A stretch of 64,000 nt of DNA from Paenibacillus chibensis (GCF_004001045.1 NZ_BIMK01000007.1:62001-126000), one strand, 5' to 3'; counted from the first letter of the stretch, positions 36,094 to 45,436 are shown. Notes: generated by a model from the letters alone, not told the origin. Program-made: numbers and translations.

Positions 36094-36876
36094 TTACGAC
36101 TTTACATGTTTCTGCATCTGCTGGATAGCCGATTTTTCCAGACGGGACACCTGAGCCTGGGAAATACCGATTTCGTCGGCAACCTCCATTTGGGTCTTCC
36201 CTTCAAAAAAGCGCATGGAAAGAATCATTTTCTCCCGTTGGCCGAGCCTTTGCATCGCCTCGCGCAGAGCAATTTCCTCGATCCAAAGCACATCCTTATT
36301 CTTGTCGTCGCTGATCTGGTCCATCACGTAGATGGGATCACCGCCGTCGTGGTAAATCGGTTCAAACAGCGAGACCGGATCTTGAATGGCATCTAGGGCA
36401 AACACCACGTCTTCTTTGGGGACATTCAACACTTCGGAAATTTCGAAAATCGTTGGCTCCCGGGAATTCTGATTCGTCAGGGAATCCCTTACCTGAAGTG
36501 CCTTGTAGGCAATATCCCGCAGGGATCTGGAGACGCGGATCGGGTTGTTATCCCTTAGGTACCGGCGGATTTCCCCGATAATCATCGGGACCGCATAGGT
36601 CGAGAATTTCACATTTTGCGACAAGTCAAAATTATCGATGGCCTTCATGAGTCCGATACAGCCTACCTGAAACAAATCGTCGACAAACTCTCCTCGATTG
36701 TTAAAGCGCTGGATCACGCTGAGCACCAGTCTCAGATTACCGTTTACCAGCTTTTCTCTGGCTGACCGTTCGTTGTTTTGCTGTAAGGCATGGAACAATT
36801 CGCGCATTTCCACATTCGTTAACACAGGCAGTTTTGCGGTATCCACGCCACAAATTTCGACTTTGTTTCGGGTCAT
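36094..36876 (-). CDS. sigG: RNA polymerase sigma factor SigG (late forespore)
   Basis: A 260-residue sigma factor from ATG after GGGAGGTATATCATC (MTRNKVEICGVDTAKLPVLT), nearly the standard SigG N-terminus. Region 2 is NGNLRLVLSVIQRFNNRGEF to NVKFSTYAVPMIIGEIRRYL; region 3 RVSRSLRDIAYKALQVRDSL; region 4 ends with TQMEVADEIGISQAQVSRLE. It directs late forespore genes after engulfment. A sigma-F/G promoter precedes it, overlapping the sigE stop. Confidence 0.97.
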   Translation of the reverse strand: MTRNKVEICGVDTAKLPVLTNVEMRELFHALQQNNERSAREKLVNGNLRLVLSVIQRFNNRGEFVDDLFQVGCIGLMKAIDNFDLSQNVKFSTYAVPMIIGEIRRYLRDNNPIRVSRSLRDIAYKALQVRDSLTNQNSREPTIFEISEVLNVPKEDVVFALDAIQDPVSLFEPIYHDGGDPIYVMDQISDDKNKDVLWIEEIALREAMQRLGQREKMILSMRFFEGKTQMEVADEIGISQAQVSRLEKSAIQQMQKHVKS

Positions 36877-36930
36877 GATGATATACCTCCCAAGGAGAAA
36901 CATTAATGTACATTATCTCCCTGGGGGCTC

Positions 36931-36960
36931 ATTTTATTCCTTCGAAAAAAATTGCTACAC
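36931..36960 (-). promoter_or_regulatory. Sigma-F/sigma-G promoter of sigG
   Basis: GTGTA (36956-36960), 16 bases, GAATAAAAT (36931-36939) on the minus strand, matching the known consensus GYWTA-N16-GGNNANANTW except at one position. The -35 box uses the last bases of sigE, its GTG codon and stop. It allows sigG expression separate from spoIIGA-sigE. Confidence 0.75.
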
Positions 36961-37677
36961 CATCTTGTTGAACTCCTTGCGCAGTCTCTTAATAATCCTT
37001 TTTTCCAACCTGGATATGTAAGATTGGGAGATGCCGAGCATGTCGGCGACATCCTTTTGCGTTTTTTCCTCGCCGTCCTGGAGCCCAAAACGTAGCTCCA
37101 TGATCGTGCGTTCTCGGTCCGTCAGCTTCTCCAGCGCCTTATGAAGCAGTTTACGGTCTACCTGTTCTTCGATATTGCGGTAGATGGTATCATTTTCCGT
37201 TCCTAGGACATCCGAAAGCAGAAGCTCATTGCCGTCCCAGTCGATGTTCAGGGGTTCATCAAAAGAAACCTCGCTGCGGATTTTGCTGTTGCGGCGCAAA
37301 TACATCAGAATCTCGTTTTCAATGCAGCGAGAGGCATAGGTGGCGAGCTTGATTTTTTTCTCCGGATCAAACGTGTTGACCGCTTTAATCAAACCGATCG
37401 CTCCGATGGAAACGAGATCCTCGATATTGATGCCGGTATTCTCAAATTTGCGGGCAATGTAGACGACCAGGCGCAGATTGCGTTCGATCAGCATGGACCT
37501 GATGGCCGCATCCCCTGTGGAGAGACGTTGCAGCAGGTACTCCTCTTCCTCGCGAGTCAACGGTGGAGGAAGCGCCTCGCTGCCACCGATATAGTAAATT
37601 TCTTCGCTCTTCAGCCCCAACAGAAAAAGGAAACGGTAATATTGCAGCTGCGCTATCAATCGCCATTTAACAAGCAT
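36955..37677 (-). CDS. sigE: RNA polymerase sigma factor SigE precursor (early mother cell)
   Basis: A 240-residue pro-sigma factor, ATG after AGGAGGACGACAA. The first ~27 residues ([20 protein letters not shown]) are the hydrophobic/amphipathic pro-sequence removed by SpoIIGA. Region 2 contains [20 protein letters not shown] and [20 protein letters not shown]; region 4 ends [20 protein letters not shown]. It drives early mother-cell genes in sporulation. Two repeated palindromes directly precede its ribosome site. Confidence 0.97.
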   Translation of the reverse strand: MLVKWRLIAQLQYYRFLFLLGLKSEEIYYIGGSEALPPPLTREEEEYLLQRLSTGDAAIRSMLIERNLRLVVYIARKFENTGINIEDLVSIGAIGLIKAVNTFDPEKKIKLATYASRCIENEILMYLRRNSKIRSEVSFDEPLNIDWDGNELLLSDVLGTENDTIYRNIEEQVDRKLLHKALEKLTDRERTIMELRFGLQDGEEKTQKDVADMLGISQSYISRLEKRIIKRLRKEFNKMV

Positions 37678-37692
37678 TTGTCGTCCTCCTAA

Positions 37693-37789
37693 AAATTTCC
37701 CGAAGGGAAATTTATCTTCGTAAGCATGTGCTTAAATTTCCTGAAAGGAAATTTATCTTCGTAAGCATAAACTTGAAATTTCCCGAAGC
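37693..37789. repeat. Palindromic tandem repeats between spoIIGA and sigE
   Basis: Two copies (41 bp at 37693, 42 bp at 37734) and a partial third (37776). Each begins with the hairpin AAATTTCC-YGAA-RGGAAATTT and continues TATCTTCGTAAGCAT. They lie in the transcribed gap between spoIIGA and sigE, ending 15 bp before the sigE ATG. They resemble a dispersed palindromic element and might influence mRNA folding or decay. Confidence 0.85.
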
Positions 37790-37821
37790 ACTACATCCAC
37801 CCACGCTCTGCCATCAAGCTG

Positions 37822-38808
37822 CTACAAGGTTAATGTCGGGGAATTGGCGGGCGGTTTTGCATCCTGTGCAGAGCTTTCCCCTCCCTCCCGCACCAGGTCT
37901 GGATGGATAATCGCCTGATAGGACCTGTCTCCTGATAGCTGTCCCCCGTCAAGTCCGATCAACACCTTGCGGCAACGGCTTGTCTGATCGCCTATTCTTA
38001 TCTCCACCGCATCCGGTTTGATGGCCAGCATGAATGCCGAACCTCGATTGACACCGCGGTAGGGGACCAGGCGCAGACGGTCACGCCACTCGAATTCCTC
38101 ATCATCCAGCTCCAGCACAAGTTTGTCCGGTTCACCTTCGGACAGCCTCTCCATCCAAGCTGGCGGGAGCTTTTCTTTCCAGAGTGAAGCCTCCATCACC
38201 ATCACAGGCGTACGGGTAAGCGGATCCGTCAGCTGATTCCCCGTATCCAGGAGACCGGTGCAATGAATTTGACAGTCTCCCACGAAGGCGATAACCTCGC
38301 CCATGTACTCCTGCCTGTTTTCCAGCTTCCGCCGCGAGGCATAGACGAGCTTAAACCACAGCAGTACGGCAAAACACATGATGAACGCAAACCAGAATCC
38401 GATCTTCAGCTCAAACGAGAGTCCCCCCGAAGCCGTATACCATATGCCGTTAAAAATTTCTCCCGAATTTTGAAGTAAATAATGAATCCCGATAATTCCG
38501 CCAGCAGCAGCGAAGTTGATGATATAGAAAGCCCCCATGTTCCGGATGTAGTTTTGCAAACTGCCAAAACCGAAAACAATCCAGAGCATCAACAGGGATA
38601 ATGCAAATTTAATGACAAAGGTATACATAAAAGACAGCTGGGGCACGAACATCATAACGACATAAAGCGCTCCTACCGCTGCCGAAACCGTAAGCCGCCA
38701 CCACCTGAATCTTAGTTTTCTCATCCAGGCGGTCAGCCATAGTAGAGCTCCGTCTATGAGCAGATTGGTGATGAAAATCAAATCAATATACACTACCAGC
38801 TTCATCAC
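37822..38808 (-). CDS. spoIIGA: SpoIIGA, pro-sigma-E processing aspartic protease
   Basis: A 328-residue protein. Five hydrophobic segments occupy about residues 1-160 (MMKLVVYIDLIFITNLLIDG, then others); the soluble C-terminal part contains the protease motif LLDTGNQLTDPLT (catalytic Asp). It sits in the septal membrane, dimerises on a SpoIIR signal from the forespore and cuts pro-sigma E. Followed after 144 bp by sigE. Its promoter shows Spo0A features. Confidence 0.95.
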   Translation of the reverse strand: MMKLVVYIDLIFITNLLIDGALLWLTAWMRKLRFRWWRLTVSAAVGALYVVMMFVPQLSFMYTFVIKFALSLLMLWIVFGFGSLQNYIRNMGAFYIINFAAAGGIIGIHYLLQNSGEIFNGIWYTASGGLSFELKIGFWFAFIMCFAVLLWFKLVYASRRKLENRQEYMGEVIAFVGDCQIHCTGLLDTGNQLTDPLTRTPVMVMEASLWKEKLPPAWMERLSEGEPDKLVLELDDEEFEWRDRLRLVPYRGVNRGSAFMLAIKPDAVEIRIGDQTSRCRKVLIGLDGGQLSGDRSYQAIIHPDLVREGGESSAQDAKPPANSPTLTL

Positions 38809-38898
38809 CTGCCTGCCACGTCATGGAATTCTTCCGAATATTGCTATAATAATCATGCGGTTTCGAGAATGGACCTTCTACACTTGGGAGATGTTTTT

Positions 38899-38966
38899 AG
38901 TATAAGAAGAACCGTATCCAAAGTCTGTCTAAAATTGGGGGCTGTACTTCAACTTTTTTTGTCGAG
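38899..38966 (-). promoter_or_regulatory. Spo0A-dependent spoIIG promoter candidate
   Basis: TAGACA (38926-38931), a 21-base spacer and TATACT (38899-38904) on the minus strand. The unusually long spacer is the known trait of the Bacillus spoIIG promoter (22 bases). A 0A-box-like CTCGACAAA (38958-38966) lies upstream, and a second, weaker one (TTAGACAGA) overlaps the -35 box. Confidence 0.6.
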
Positions 38967-38995
38967 TTCCGTAAGGTTTTAGAAGGCGAATGTGC

Positions 38996-39036
38996 AAAAA
39001 AAAGACCCGCAGGTTCCGGATGGAATGCGGGTCTTG
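38996..39036 (-). terminator. Terminator of ftsAZ
   Basis: GACCCGCA and TGCGGGTC pair, with an inner stem TTCC/GGAA and a run of eight T, 21 bp after the ftsZ stop. Confidence 0.9.
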
Positions 39037-39057
39037 TTCAATATGGCCGTTATGTGA

Positions 39058-40176
39058 TTAGTCCTTGTTCTGACGCGAACGATTCCGCAGGAATGTCGGA
39101 ATGTCCAACTGGTCGCCGCTGGATTGGTTCCCAAACGGGCGAAGATTGTTCGCATTGCTGCGGTTCTCCGCGGTTTCGGCAGGTGCCGTTCCCGGCTTGC
39201 GCGAAGGCGCCGGAGGAGCATTACGGTGCTCAAAGCCGGTAGCAATCACGGTGACTTTGATTTCATCCTTCATGCTCTCTTCAATGATGGCACCGAAGAT
39301 CATGTTCACTTCCGGATCGGATGCCTCTGTAATGATCTCTGCCGCCTCGTTGACTTCATAGAGGGACAGATTCGTTCCGCCGGTTATGTTCATGATTATG
39401 CCTCGTGCACCCTCAATGGAAGTTTCCAGCAGCGGGCTCATGATTGCTTTGCGCGCAGCTTCTGCCGCACGGTTCTCGCCTGTAGCCATACCGATACCCA
39501 TCAGGGCCGAACCACGTTCAGTCATAATGGTTTTTACGTCCGCAAAGTCAAGGTTGATAAGACCCGGTACCTTGATCAAATCGGAAATGCCTTGCACCGC
39601 TTGACGAAGCACGTTGTCAACTTCGCGGAACGCTTCAAGCATCGGTGTTTTTTTGTCAACGATTTCTAATAGCCGGTCATTCGGAATAACAATAAGTGTA
39701 TCGACTTTTTCTTTAAGGCTTTCGATCCCCAGCTCGGCCTGAGTGGAACGCTTGCGTCCTTCAAAGGTAAACGGGCGAGTAACGACGCCCACGGTCAAAG
39801 CTCCGCATTCTTTGGCGATTTCCGCGATGACCGCAGCGGCTCCCGTACCGGTTCCGCCGCCCATCCCTGCGGTAACAAACACCATATCAGCACCTTTGAG
39901 GGTATTCATGATCAGATCGCGCGACTCTTCAGCCGCTTTTTTGCCCACTTCAGGGTTGGCTCCGGCACCGAGACCACGGGTCAATTTATCCCCGATTTGC
40001 AGTTTATGTTCCGATTTGGCCATATGCAAAGCTTGGGCGTCTGTATTCACGGTAATGAATTCCACACCTTGAACGCCATTTTCAATCATACGGTTGACAG
40101 CATTGCTTCCGCCGCCGCCTACACCTATTACTTTAATTTGCGCCAAGCTATCCATTTCAAAATCAAATTCCAACAT
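39058..40176 (-). CDS. ftsZ: Cell division GTPase FtsZ
   Basis: A 372-residue tubulin-like GTPase. ATG after GGGGGAGATGGGAAAAT. The GTP motif [35 protein letters not shown] near the start and the T7 region [20 protein letters not shown] are intact. The C-terminal peptide [15 protein letters not shown] binds FtsA/SepF. It builds the Z ring. It is cotranscribed with ftsA, 61 bp upstream. Confidence 0.98.
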   Translation of the reverse strand: MLEFDFEMDSLAQIKVIGVGGGGSNAVNRMIENGVQGVEFITVNTDAQALHMAKSEHKLQIGDKLTRGLGAGANPEVGKKAAEESRDLIMNTLKGADMVFVTAGMGGGTGTGAAAVIAEIAKECGALTVGVVTRPFTFEGRKRSTQAELGIESLKEKVDTLIVIPNDRLLEIVDKKTPMLEAFREVDNVLRQAVQGISDLIKVPGLINLDFADVKTIMTERGSALMGIGMATGENRAAEAARKAIMSPLLETSIEGARGIIMNITGGTNLSLYEVNEAAEIITEASDPEVNMIFGAIIEESMKDEIKVTVIATGFEHRNAPPAPSRKPGTAPAETAENRSNANNLRPFGNQSSGDQLDIPTFLRNRSRQNKD

Positions 40177-40237
40177 ATTTTCCCATCTCCCCCTCATTGT
40201 GCATGGATGGCCCGTCCACTGATTCTATGGAACCTGC

Positions 40238-41515
40238 TTATATGAAATCACTGAATATATTTTTCAATCGTTCAATAAAGCCTGGTTTCTGGGCAGCCTC
40301 CGGATTCGAAGCAGGACTCGCTTTAGGGCGGTTCACTGTTTTCTTATTGCCCGCACTGCTCACGTTTCCGCTGCTGCTGCTGCGTACACGGATGTTGCGG
40401 ATGACGTTATGCAGAATGCCAACGCCGCTGGTATAACCAGGGTCTCGCACGCCGATGTAATCCGGTACGGCAATTCTGACGGATGCAGCGAGTTCAACCT
40501 GCGCAACCTGCAAAACTCCCGGCATGGATACAGTACCACCAGTAAGTATATAACCTCCTGGGAGCTCAGCGTAACCAAGACGCTTCACTTCTTCGCGAAT
40601 CAAGTGGAAAATTTCCTGTACCCGCGGCTCGACAATGGCTGCGAGATCCTCCTGGGTAAATTCCTTCTCCACATTGCTGCCGATCCGGACCACTTTGAAC
40701 GTAACGTCAGGAGCGGCGTCCGCCTGCAAGGCGCAGCCGTATTTCAGCTTCACCTTTTCTGCCTGATCCGTAAGTGTCCGCAGACCATAAGCGATATCAT
40801 TAGTTACAAACTCCCCGCCAATAGGCAGCGTGGAGGTAGAAACCAGGGTACCCGCTTCAAAGATAGCAATCGTTGTAGAGCCGGCACCGATATCGACAAG
40901 CACTGAACCCATGGTTTTTTCGTCTTTGGAAAGGGCGAGCTGCCCTGCTCCCAGAGACATAAGAACCAGATCCTTGATTTTAAGACCTGATTTTTCAACA
41001 CAGCGCAAAAGATTATGTATAGCGGTCTTAGCGCCGGTAATGATGATGGCTTCCACTTCGAGGCGGACGCCTATCATGCCGCGCGGATCCTGAATTCCCT
41101 CCAGCCCATCAACTACGTATTGTTTTGCAACTACATCAATGATCTCCCGGTCAGGCGGAAGAGCTACGACCTCGGCGGCTTTAAGCACGCGTTCGATGTC
41201 TTCCTCTCCGATTTCCCGATCCTCGTTCGATACTGCCACGACGCCGTGGCTCGATTGAAGTCCGATGTGATTCCCGGAAATGCCGACATAAACCTCCGAT
41301 ATTTGAATACCGACCATACGCTCCGCATGATCAACGGCACTGCGGATGGATTGTACAGTCTGGTCAATATCTACAATTGCACCTTTGCGAATTCCTTCCG
41401 AGTCGGCAGATCCAACTCCAATAATATTAAAGGTTCCATTATTCACTTCCCCAATAATAGCACGAACTTTGGATGTACCGATGTCCAAACTAACAATGAT
41501 GTCATTGTTGCTCAA
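40238..41515 (-). CDS. ftsA: Cell division protein FtsA
   Basis: A 425-residue actin-like ATPase. I take the TTG start (LSNNDIIVSLDIGTSKVRAI) because AGGAGGTGCCACGG lies just before it. ATP-binding motifs are DIGTSKVRAIIGEV and VDIGAGSTTIAIFEAGTL. The C-terminal amphipathic helix GFIERLKNIFSDFI ties FtsZ to the membrane. The Bacillus genes ylxW, ylxX and sbp, usually next to divIB, are absent from the 275-bp gap upstream. Confidence 0.96.
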   Translation of the reverse strand: MSNNDIIVSLDIGTSKVRAIIGEVNNGTFNIIGVGSADSEGIRKGAIVDIDQTVQSIRSAVDHAERMVGIQISEVYVGISGNHIGLQSSHGVVAVSNEDREIGEEDIERVLKAAEVVALPPDREIIDVVAKQYVVDGLEGIQDPRGMIGVRLEVEAIIITGAKTAIHNLLRCVEKSGLKIKDLVLMSLGAGQLALSKDEKTMGSVLVDIGAGSTTIAIFEAGTLVSTSTLPIGGEFVTNDIAYGLRTLTDQAEKVKLKYGCALQADAAPDVTFKVVRIGSNVEKEFTQEDLAAIVEPRVQEIFHLIREEVKRLGYAELPGGYILTGGTVSMPGVLQVAQVELAASVRIAVPDYIGVRDPGYTSGVGILHNVIRNIRVRSSSSGNVSSAGNKKTVNRPKASPASNPEAAQKPGFIERLKNIFSDFI

Positions 41516-41575
41516 CCGTGGCACCTCCTGTTTTATAAAATAATTTTCCCATGAATAAAACACTCAATTCTACTT

Positions 41576-41600
41576 ATTCAACATCAAGTATTCTTTCCCT
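41576..41600 (-). promoter_or_regulatory. Possible sigma-H promoter of ftsAZ
   Basis: AGGGAAA (41594-41600), 11 bases, GTTGAAT (41576-41582), close to the sigma-H pattern RNAGGAWWW-N11-RNNGAAT with one mismatch. Bacillus ftsAZ has such a promoter for sporulation septation. A real one would need mapping. Confidence 0.35.
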
Positions 41601-41724
41601 CTTTTTTCTACAAATTTTTCGCTGCCAACATTTAGTAGAGACAGCATAAAAAATCAGAAGAAAAAAGAGGGATTCCCAAAGATCCGATGAACTTTCGTTT
41701 TCCCTATCCGATAACGTTTATCGG
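41597..41724. repeat. Two inverted repeats upstream of ftsA
   Basis: A 13-bp inverted repeat CCCTCTTTTTTCT (41597-41609) and AGAAAAAAGAGGG (41659-41671) with a 49-base interval, and a perfect operator-like palindrome CCGATAA-CGT-TTATCGG (41708-41724). Both lie in the divIB-ftsA gap. The first could bring distant sites together or form a long hairpin in mRNA; the second looks like a repressor site. Confidence 0.6.
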
Positions 41725-41789
41725 TATTGTAAAAAACAAATTTTAGTTCATTTGTTACAGATAACCCATAAAATCAATTGTAGCATTTT

Positions 41790-42560
41790 TTATTTGCCGT
41801 GAGTAGTAGCATTTTGATCGGCATCATTGCCGTCCGGAGCCTGAAATGGCGTATACGTATCCGCCTCGAGCATCGTAATCGTTCCCGGTTCGGCCGTTTC
41901 GATGACCTGGTTGAGATACTCCACTTTATCGCTCAAAAGCGAGATCGCGGTGATCACGACGAAGCGGGATCGCGTATATAGCTTGATCCGGTCAGGAAAG
42001 GACGCCGTCGGGGAAGGCATGATCTCCGAAATGTCCGAGGTCAGCTCGTTCGGAATGCTGCCCAGCACCTTGCACAGTTCCGCTTTATTCGGATCCGACG
42101 CGCTCCACTTTGTAAGAATCGGCTTTTCAACGGCAATGCCGCTGTTGTTCACGGACACCTTCGAACCGTTGGCGAGAATGGCATCAAGGATGCCTCCTGT
42201 CCCGAGCTCATAGGCTACTGTCGGATACTCTTGAACGGTAACGTTGACTTTTCCGGGAAAATGCTTGTCCACCACTGCTTTTTGTATCGATTTGATTTGT
42301 AACAGCTGACTTTCGACCTTTGACGGCGATACGCCAAAATACTGGCTCCCCGTCTTCAGGCCGCTGGCCTGCAAAAGCTGCTCCCTAGAGGAAAAAGTGC
42401 TGCCTGTAAACTGGATCTCCGTCACCTGGCTTACCGGTGAGCGAAAGAAGAGTACGACCAGGATCGCAACGAATAAAAGCAGCAGAATGGCAATGATTCT
42501 CCGGCTTGCTCTTCTCTTGGGCTTGTTTTCTTTTAAAACGGGAATGTGAGCTTTTGGCAT
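41790..42560 (-). CDS. divIB: Cell division protein DivIB/FtsQ
   Basis: A 256-residue bitopic protein from ATG (MPKAHIPVLKENKPKRRASR); a GTG at 42575 is possible. A basic cytoplasmic start, one membrane helix (IIAILLLLFVAILVVLFF) and an outer part with the POTRA domain (VTEIQFTGSTFSSREQLLQA) and FtsQ domain (VTVQEYPTVAYE) follow. It links FtsL/DivIC with PBP2B at the septum. Between murA and ftsA. Confidence 0.93.
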   Translation of the reverse strand: MPKAHIPVLKENKPKRRASRRIIAILLLLFVAILVVLFFRSPVSQVTEIQFTGSTFSSREQLLQASGLKTGSQYFGVSPSKVESQLLQIKSIQKAVVDKHFPGKVNVTVQEYPTVAYELGTGGILDAILANGSKVSVNNSGIAVEKPILTKWSASDPNKAELCKVLGSIPNELTSDISEIMPSPTASFPDRIKLYTRSRFVVITAISLLSDKVEYLNQVIETAEPGTITMLEADTYTPFQAPDGNDADQNATTHGK

Positions 42561-42619
42561 AGGAATCTTCTCCACAAAATACCTCTTATCCCCTCTAAAC
42601 AGAGGGGATAAGCCTGGCG

Positions 42620-43903
42620 TTAATTGGCTAAATCTAGTGATTTGGGTACCGGCGACAACCGGTATATCTCAGCTCCTAGCTTTTGAAAGAGCTGCTCAAT
42701 ATGTTCATAGCCTCTGTCAATGTGATGCACTTGTTCAACAATGGTCTTTCCTTGGGCCGCCAGCCCGGCAATCACCAGTGCGGCTCCAGCACGGAGATCA
42801 GTCGCTTCTACAGTGGCGCCGTACAGACGCTGCACGCCGCGGATAAATGCGCAGCTAAGATCAATGGAAATGTCTGCGCCCATTCTCGTCAGCTCATCCA
42901 CATGCTTAAATCTTCCTTCAAAGACCGTTTCTTTCATTACGCTGAAGCCGTCCGCCAGAGATAAAAGCACCATGACCTGGGACTGCAAATCGGTAGGAAA
43001 GGACGGATAAGGCGAAGTAACGATACGCTCGACAGCCTTGGGCCGGCTCATGCAGCTTACGTTTATTATATCATTGCAGATGCTGATTTGAACACCAGCC
43101 CGCTTGAGGACGTGGATAAGTGACGATAAATGGGCGGGATTGCAGTGAGTAAGCGTCACATTTCCGCGTGTGGCGGCAGCAGCGATCATGACGGTTCCCG
43201 CCACAATCCGGTCCGGAATGATGGAGTACGAACACGGTGAAAGCTCGCTTACGCCTTGAATGGTGATCGTATCCGTTCCTGCTCCGATGATGCTTGCCCC
43301 CATGGCATTCAGAAAGTTTTGCAAATCCTGAATTTCCGGCTCCCTAGCCGCATTGGTAATAATCGTCGTCCCTTCTGCCGTCGCGGCTGCCATCATAATG
43401 TTCTCCGTTGCGCCCACGCTCGGGAAATCCAGATGGATGTCGGTCCCTTTCAACTTGGCTGCCCTGCATACGATTTGCTGATCAAGCTCTTCGATTTCAG
43501 CGCCAAGCGCTTTGAGCCCCCGGAGATGAAGATCGATTTTCCGCTCGCCGATGGCACAGCCTCCCGGCTGATACACAGCGACCTCTCCGAATCTCGCAAG
43601 CAGCGGTCCCATCAGAAAAATAGAGGAACGCATCTGCTTCATTAAATCTTCCGGTACATGAAACGAATTGGCGGACGACGTATCCACAACAACCGTCTCC
43701 TGATCATGCAAAGTCGTGCAGCCGATCCGATCCAGGATGTCCAGCATCACTTCAATATCCAGAAGACGAGGGACATTGCTCAGCTGAACCTTGCCTGCGG
43801 CCAGCAAGCTCGCTGCCAGAATAGGCAATGCTGCATTTTTTGCTCCATGGATACGTATGGTTCCTGATAGGGATTTGCCACCCTCAATCACCAATTTGTC
43901 CAA
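42620..43903 (-). CDS. murA: UDP-N-acetylglucosamine 1-carboxyvinyltransferase
   Basis: A 427-residue enzyme, TTG start after GGAGGTGATACA (LDKLVIEGGKSLSGTIRIHG). It adds enolpyruvate to UDP-GlcNAc, the first committed step of peptidoglycan. Motif KNAALPILAASLLAAG with the UDP-binding Lys-Asn is present. The active-site loop carries Cys in PGGCAIGERKIDLHL, the fosfomycin target. Here it occupies the position where Bacillus subtilis has murB. Confidence 0.96.
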   Translation of the reverse strand: MDKLVIEGGKSLSGTIRIHGAKNAALPILAASLLAAGKVQLSNVPRLLDIEVMLDILDRIGCTTLHDQETVVVDTSSANSFHVPEDLMKQMRSSIFLMGPLLARFGEVAVYQPGGCAIGERKIDLHLRGLKALGAEIEELDQQIVCRAAKLKGTDIHLDFPSVGATENIMMAAATAEGTTIITNAAREPEIQDLQNFLNAMGASIIGAGTDTITIQGVSELSPCSYSIIPDRIVAGTVMIAAAATRGNVTLTHCNPAHLSSLIHVLKRAGVQISICNDIINVSCMSRPKAVERIVTSPYPSFPTDLQSQVMVLLSLADGFSVMKETVFEGRFKHVDELTRMGADISIDLSCAFIRGVQRLYGATVEATDLRAGAALVIAGLAAQGKTIVEQVHHIDRGYEHIEQLFQKLGAEIYRLSPVPKSLDLAN

Positions 43904-43930
43904 TGTATCACCTCCGAGTTTACCCCTCAA

Positions 43931-44321
43931 GTCGCGCCATTCTAGGCATCAGCCGTGATGCCCGCCTCAAAGCCTGGAGAGCCTTGCAGCGGAATGCTTT
44001 GATCTTGAGAACGTCCTCTGCTGTCGCTTGACCGGCGTAAATCCAGTTCAATCTCAGCGGACTTGTTATTGCGTGACACATCAGACCATTGGTCTCCGGC
44101 ATTCATGGATATAGTTTTCCGAGGCAAGCGGCTCAGTCGTATTACCCGGTATCGTCTTCCCTTTAACCGTAAGGACATCCGCTGATGCAACTCCCCAGCT
44201 TCAGATGGGCTCAACCGATCATTTGAGTCAATCCAAGGGGCCGGCATTCCATGGTGATTGTCACGATTATAGAGTATCTTATGTCATGCATACCCGGTGT
44301 GTGACAATCGCCCAGCCCGAT
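43931..44321. other. 390-bp region between murG and murA without a recognised gene
   Basis: Bacillus has murB adjacent to murG here; no murB sequence remains. Several short reading frames (up to 101 codons) have poor composition and no ribosome site. I see hairpins GGCATCA-GCCG-TGATGCC (43944-43961) and TCAAAGC/GCTTTGA close by. It may be a degraded gene or a structured leader of murA. Confidence 0.4.
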
Positions 44322-45431
44322 TCAGCGGCGGGCTGTCAGACGGCGCATTTCGTCGACGATTACGTTGGCGGAATCAGGCTTACCAAGTTTGCGGGACTGC
44401 TCGGACATTCCCTGCTGCACCCGGATATCACCCATGATTTCCTCAATCGATTCATAGAGACGTTTCCCTGACAGATCCTTCTCCAATATGACTTTGGCTG
44501 CGCCAGCCTTCTCTAGCTGTCTCGCATTCGCCTCCTGATGATTGTTGGTGACATTCGGGGACGGAATCAGAATCGACGGTATCCCCAGGGAAGTAATTTC
44601 AGCCAGGAAGGATGCTCCCGCCCGGTTGACGATCAAGGATGTGGCTGCCAGCACTTCCGGCATATTATGCACATACGGAAGCACATGCAGATGATTCGGC
44701 ATGCTACCCAGCTTGCTACGGATATCTTCCCGCGTCTTCGCGAAATAATTTTCCCCCGTGACGTATACAAAATGAATATGCTTCAGACGCTCAAGCTGCG
44801 GTGCCATACCGATCATGGCGTCATTGATGGCCTTGGCTCCGCGGCTGCCTCCCACCACAAGCACGACCGAGCTGTTCATCGGAATACCCAGTGAAGCAAA
44901 GCCGCGCTCCTTATTGGCGGTTTGTACCGTTGTCGCCCGGGGATTTCCTGTATAAATGACTCGTTTGGCCTTCGGGAACGAGCGCTCCGAGCCTTCGAAG
45001 CTGACGGCAACGGTGCTGACATACCGGCTCAGGAACTTATTGGTCAAGCCCGGAATGGCATTCTGTTCATGGATGATGCAGGGTATGCCAAGCTTGGCTG
45101 CTGCGTACACAACCGGACCGCAGACGTAACCGCCGGTACCGATCACCACATCCGGTTTAAACTCGGCAAGCATCTGTTTGGAGGTTTTCACACCCTTCAG
45201 GAAACGCATGACGGTTTTAATATTTTCTGCGGACAGCTTGCGGCGAAAGCCGGTGATGTCAATGGATTGAAATGGAATGTTCTCCTGGGGTACCAGCTTG
45301 CTTTCCAAGCCTCTTGTACCGCCGATATATAAAAAAGTAGAATCAGGATCTTCTGTTTCACACTGCCTCGCAACGGCAACAGCCGGATAAATATGCCCCC
45401 CGGTGCCACCGCCTGTTAGAACGACGCGCAT
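44322..45431 (-). CDS. murG: MurG, lipid II-forming GlcNAc transferase
   Basis: A 369-residue glycosyltransferase from ATG (MRVVLTGGGTGGHIYPAVAV) after GAGGTGATCAGC. The glycine-rich loop GGTGGHIYPA binds lipid I, and GGSRGAKAIND and LIVNRAGASFLAEI hold the UDP-GlcNAc site. It makes lipid II at the membrane inner face. It begins right after the spoVE stop. Confidence 0.96.
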   Translation of the reverse strand: MRVVLTGGGTGGHIYPAVAVARQCETEDPDSTFLYIGGTRGLESKLVPQENIPFQSIDITGFRRKLSAENIKTVMRFLKGVKTSKQMLAEFKPDVVIGTGGYVCGPVVYAAAKLGIPCIIHEQNAIPGLTNKFLSRYVSTVAVSFEGSERSFPKAKRVIYTGNPRATTVQTANKERGFASLGIPMNSSVVLVVGGSRGAKAINDAMIGMAPQLERLKHIHFVYVTGENYFAKTREDIRSKLGSMPNHLHVLPYVHNMPEVLAATSLIVNRAGASFLAEITSLGIPSILIPSPNVTNNHQEANARQLEKAGAAKVILEKDLSGKRLYESIEEIMGDIRVQQGMSEQSRKLGKPDSANVIVDEMRRLTARR

Positions 45432-45436
45432 GCTGA

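Noticed and set aside
43942..44247. 101-codon frame as a missing murB or new gene
   Set aside because: No ribosome site, low-complexity composition and no resemblance to MurB.
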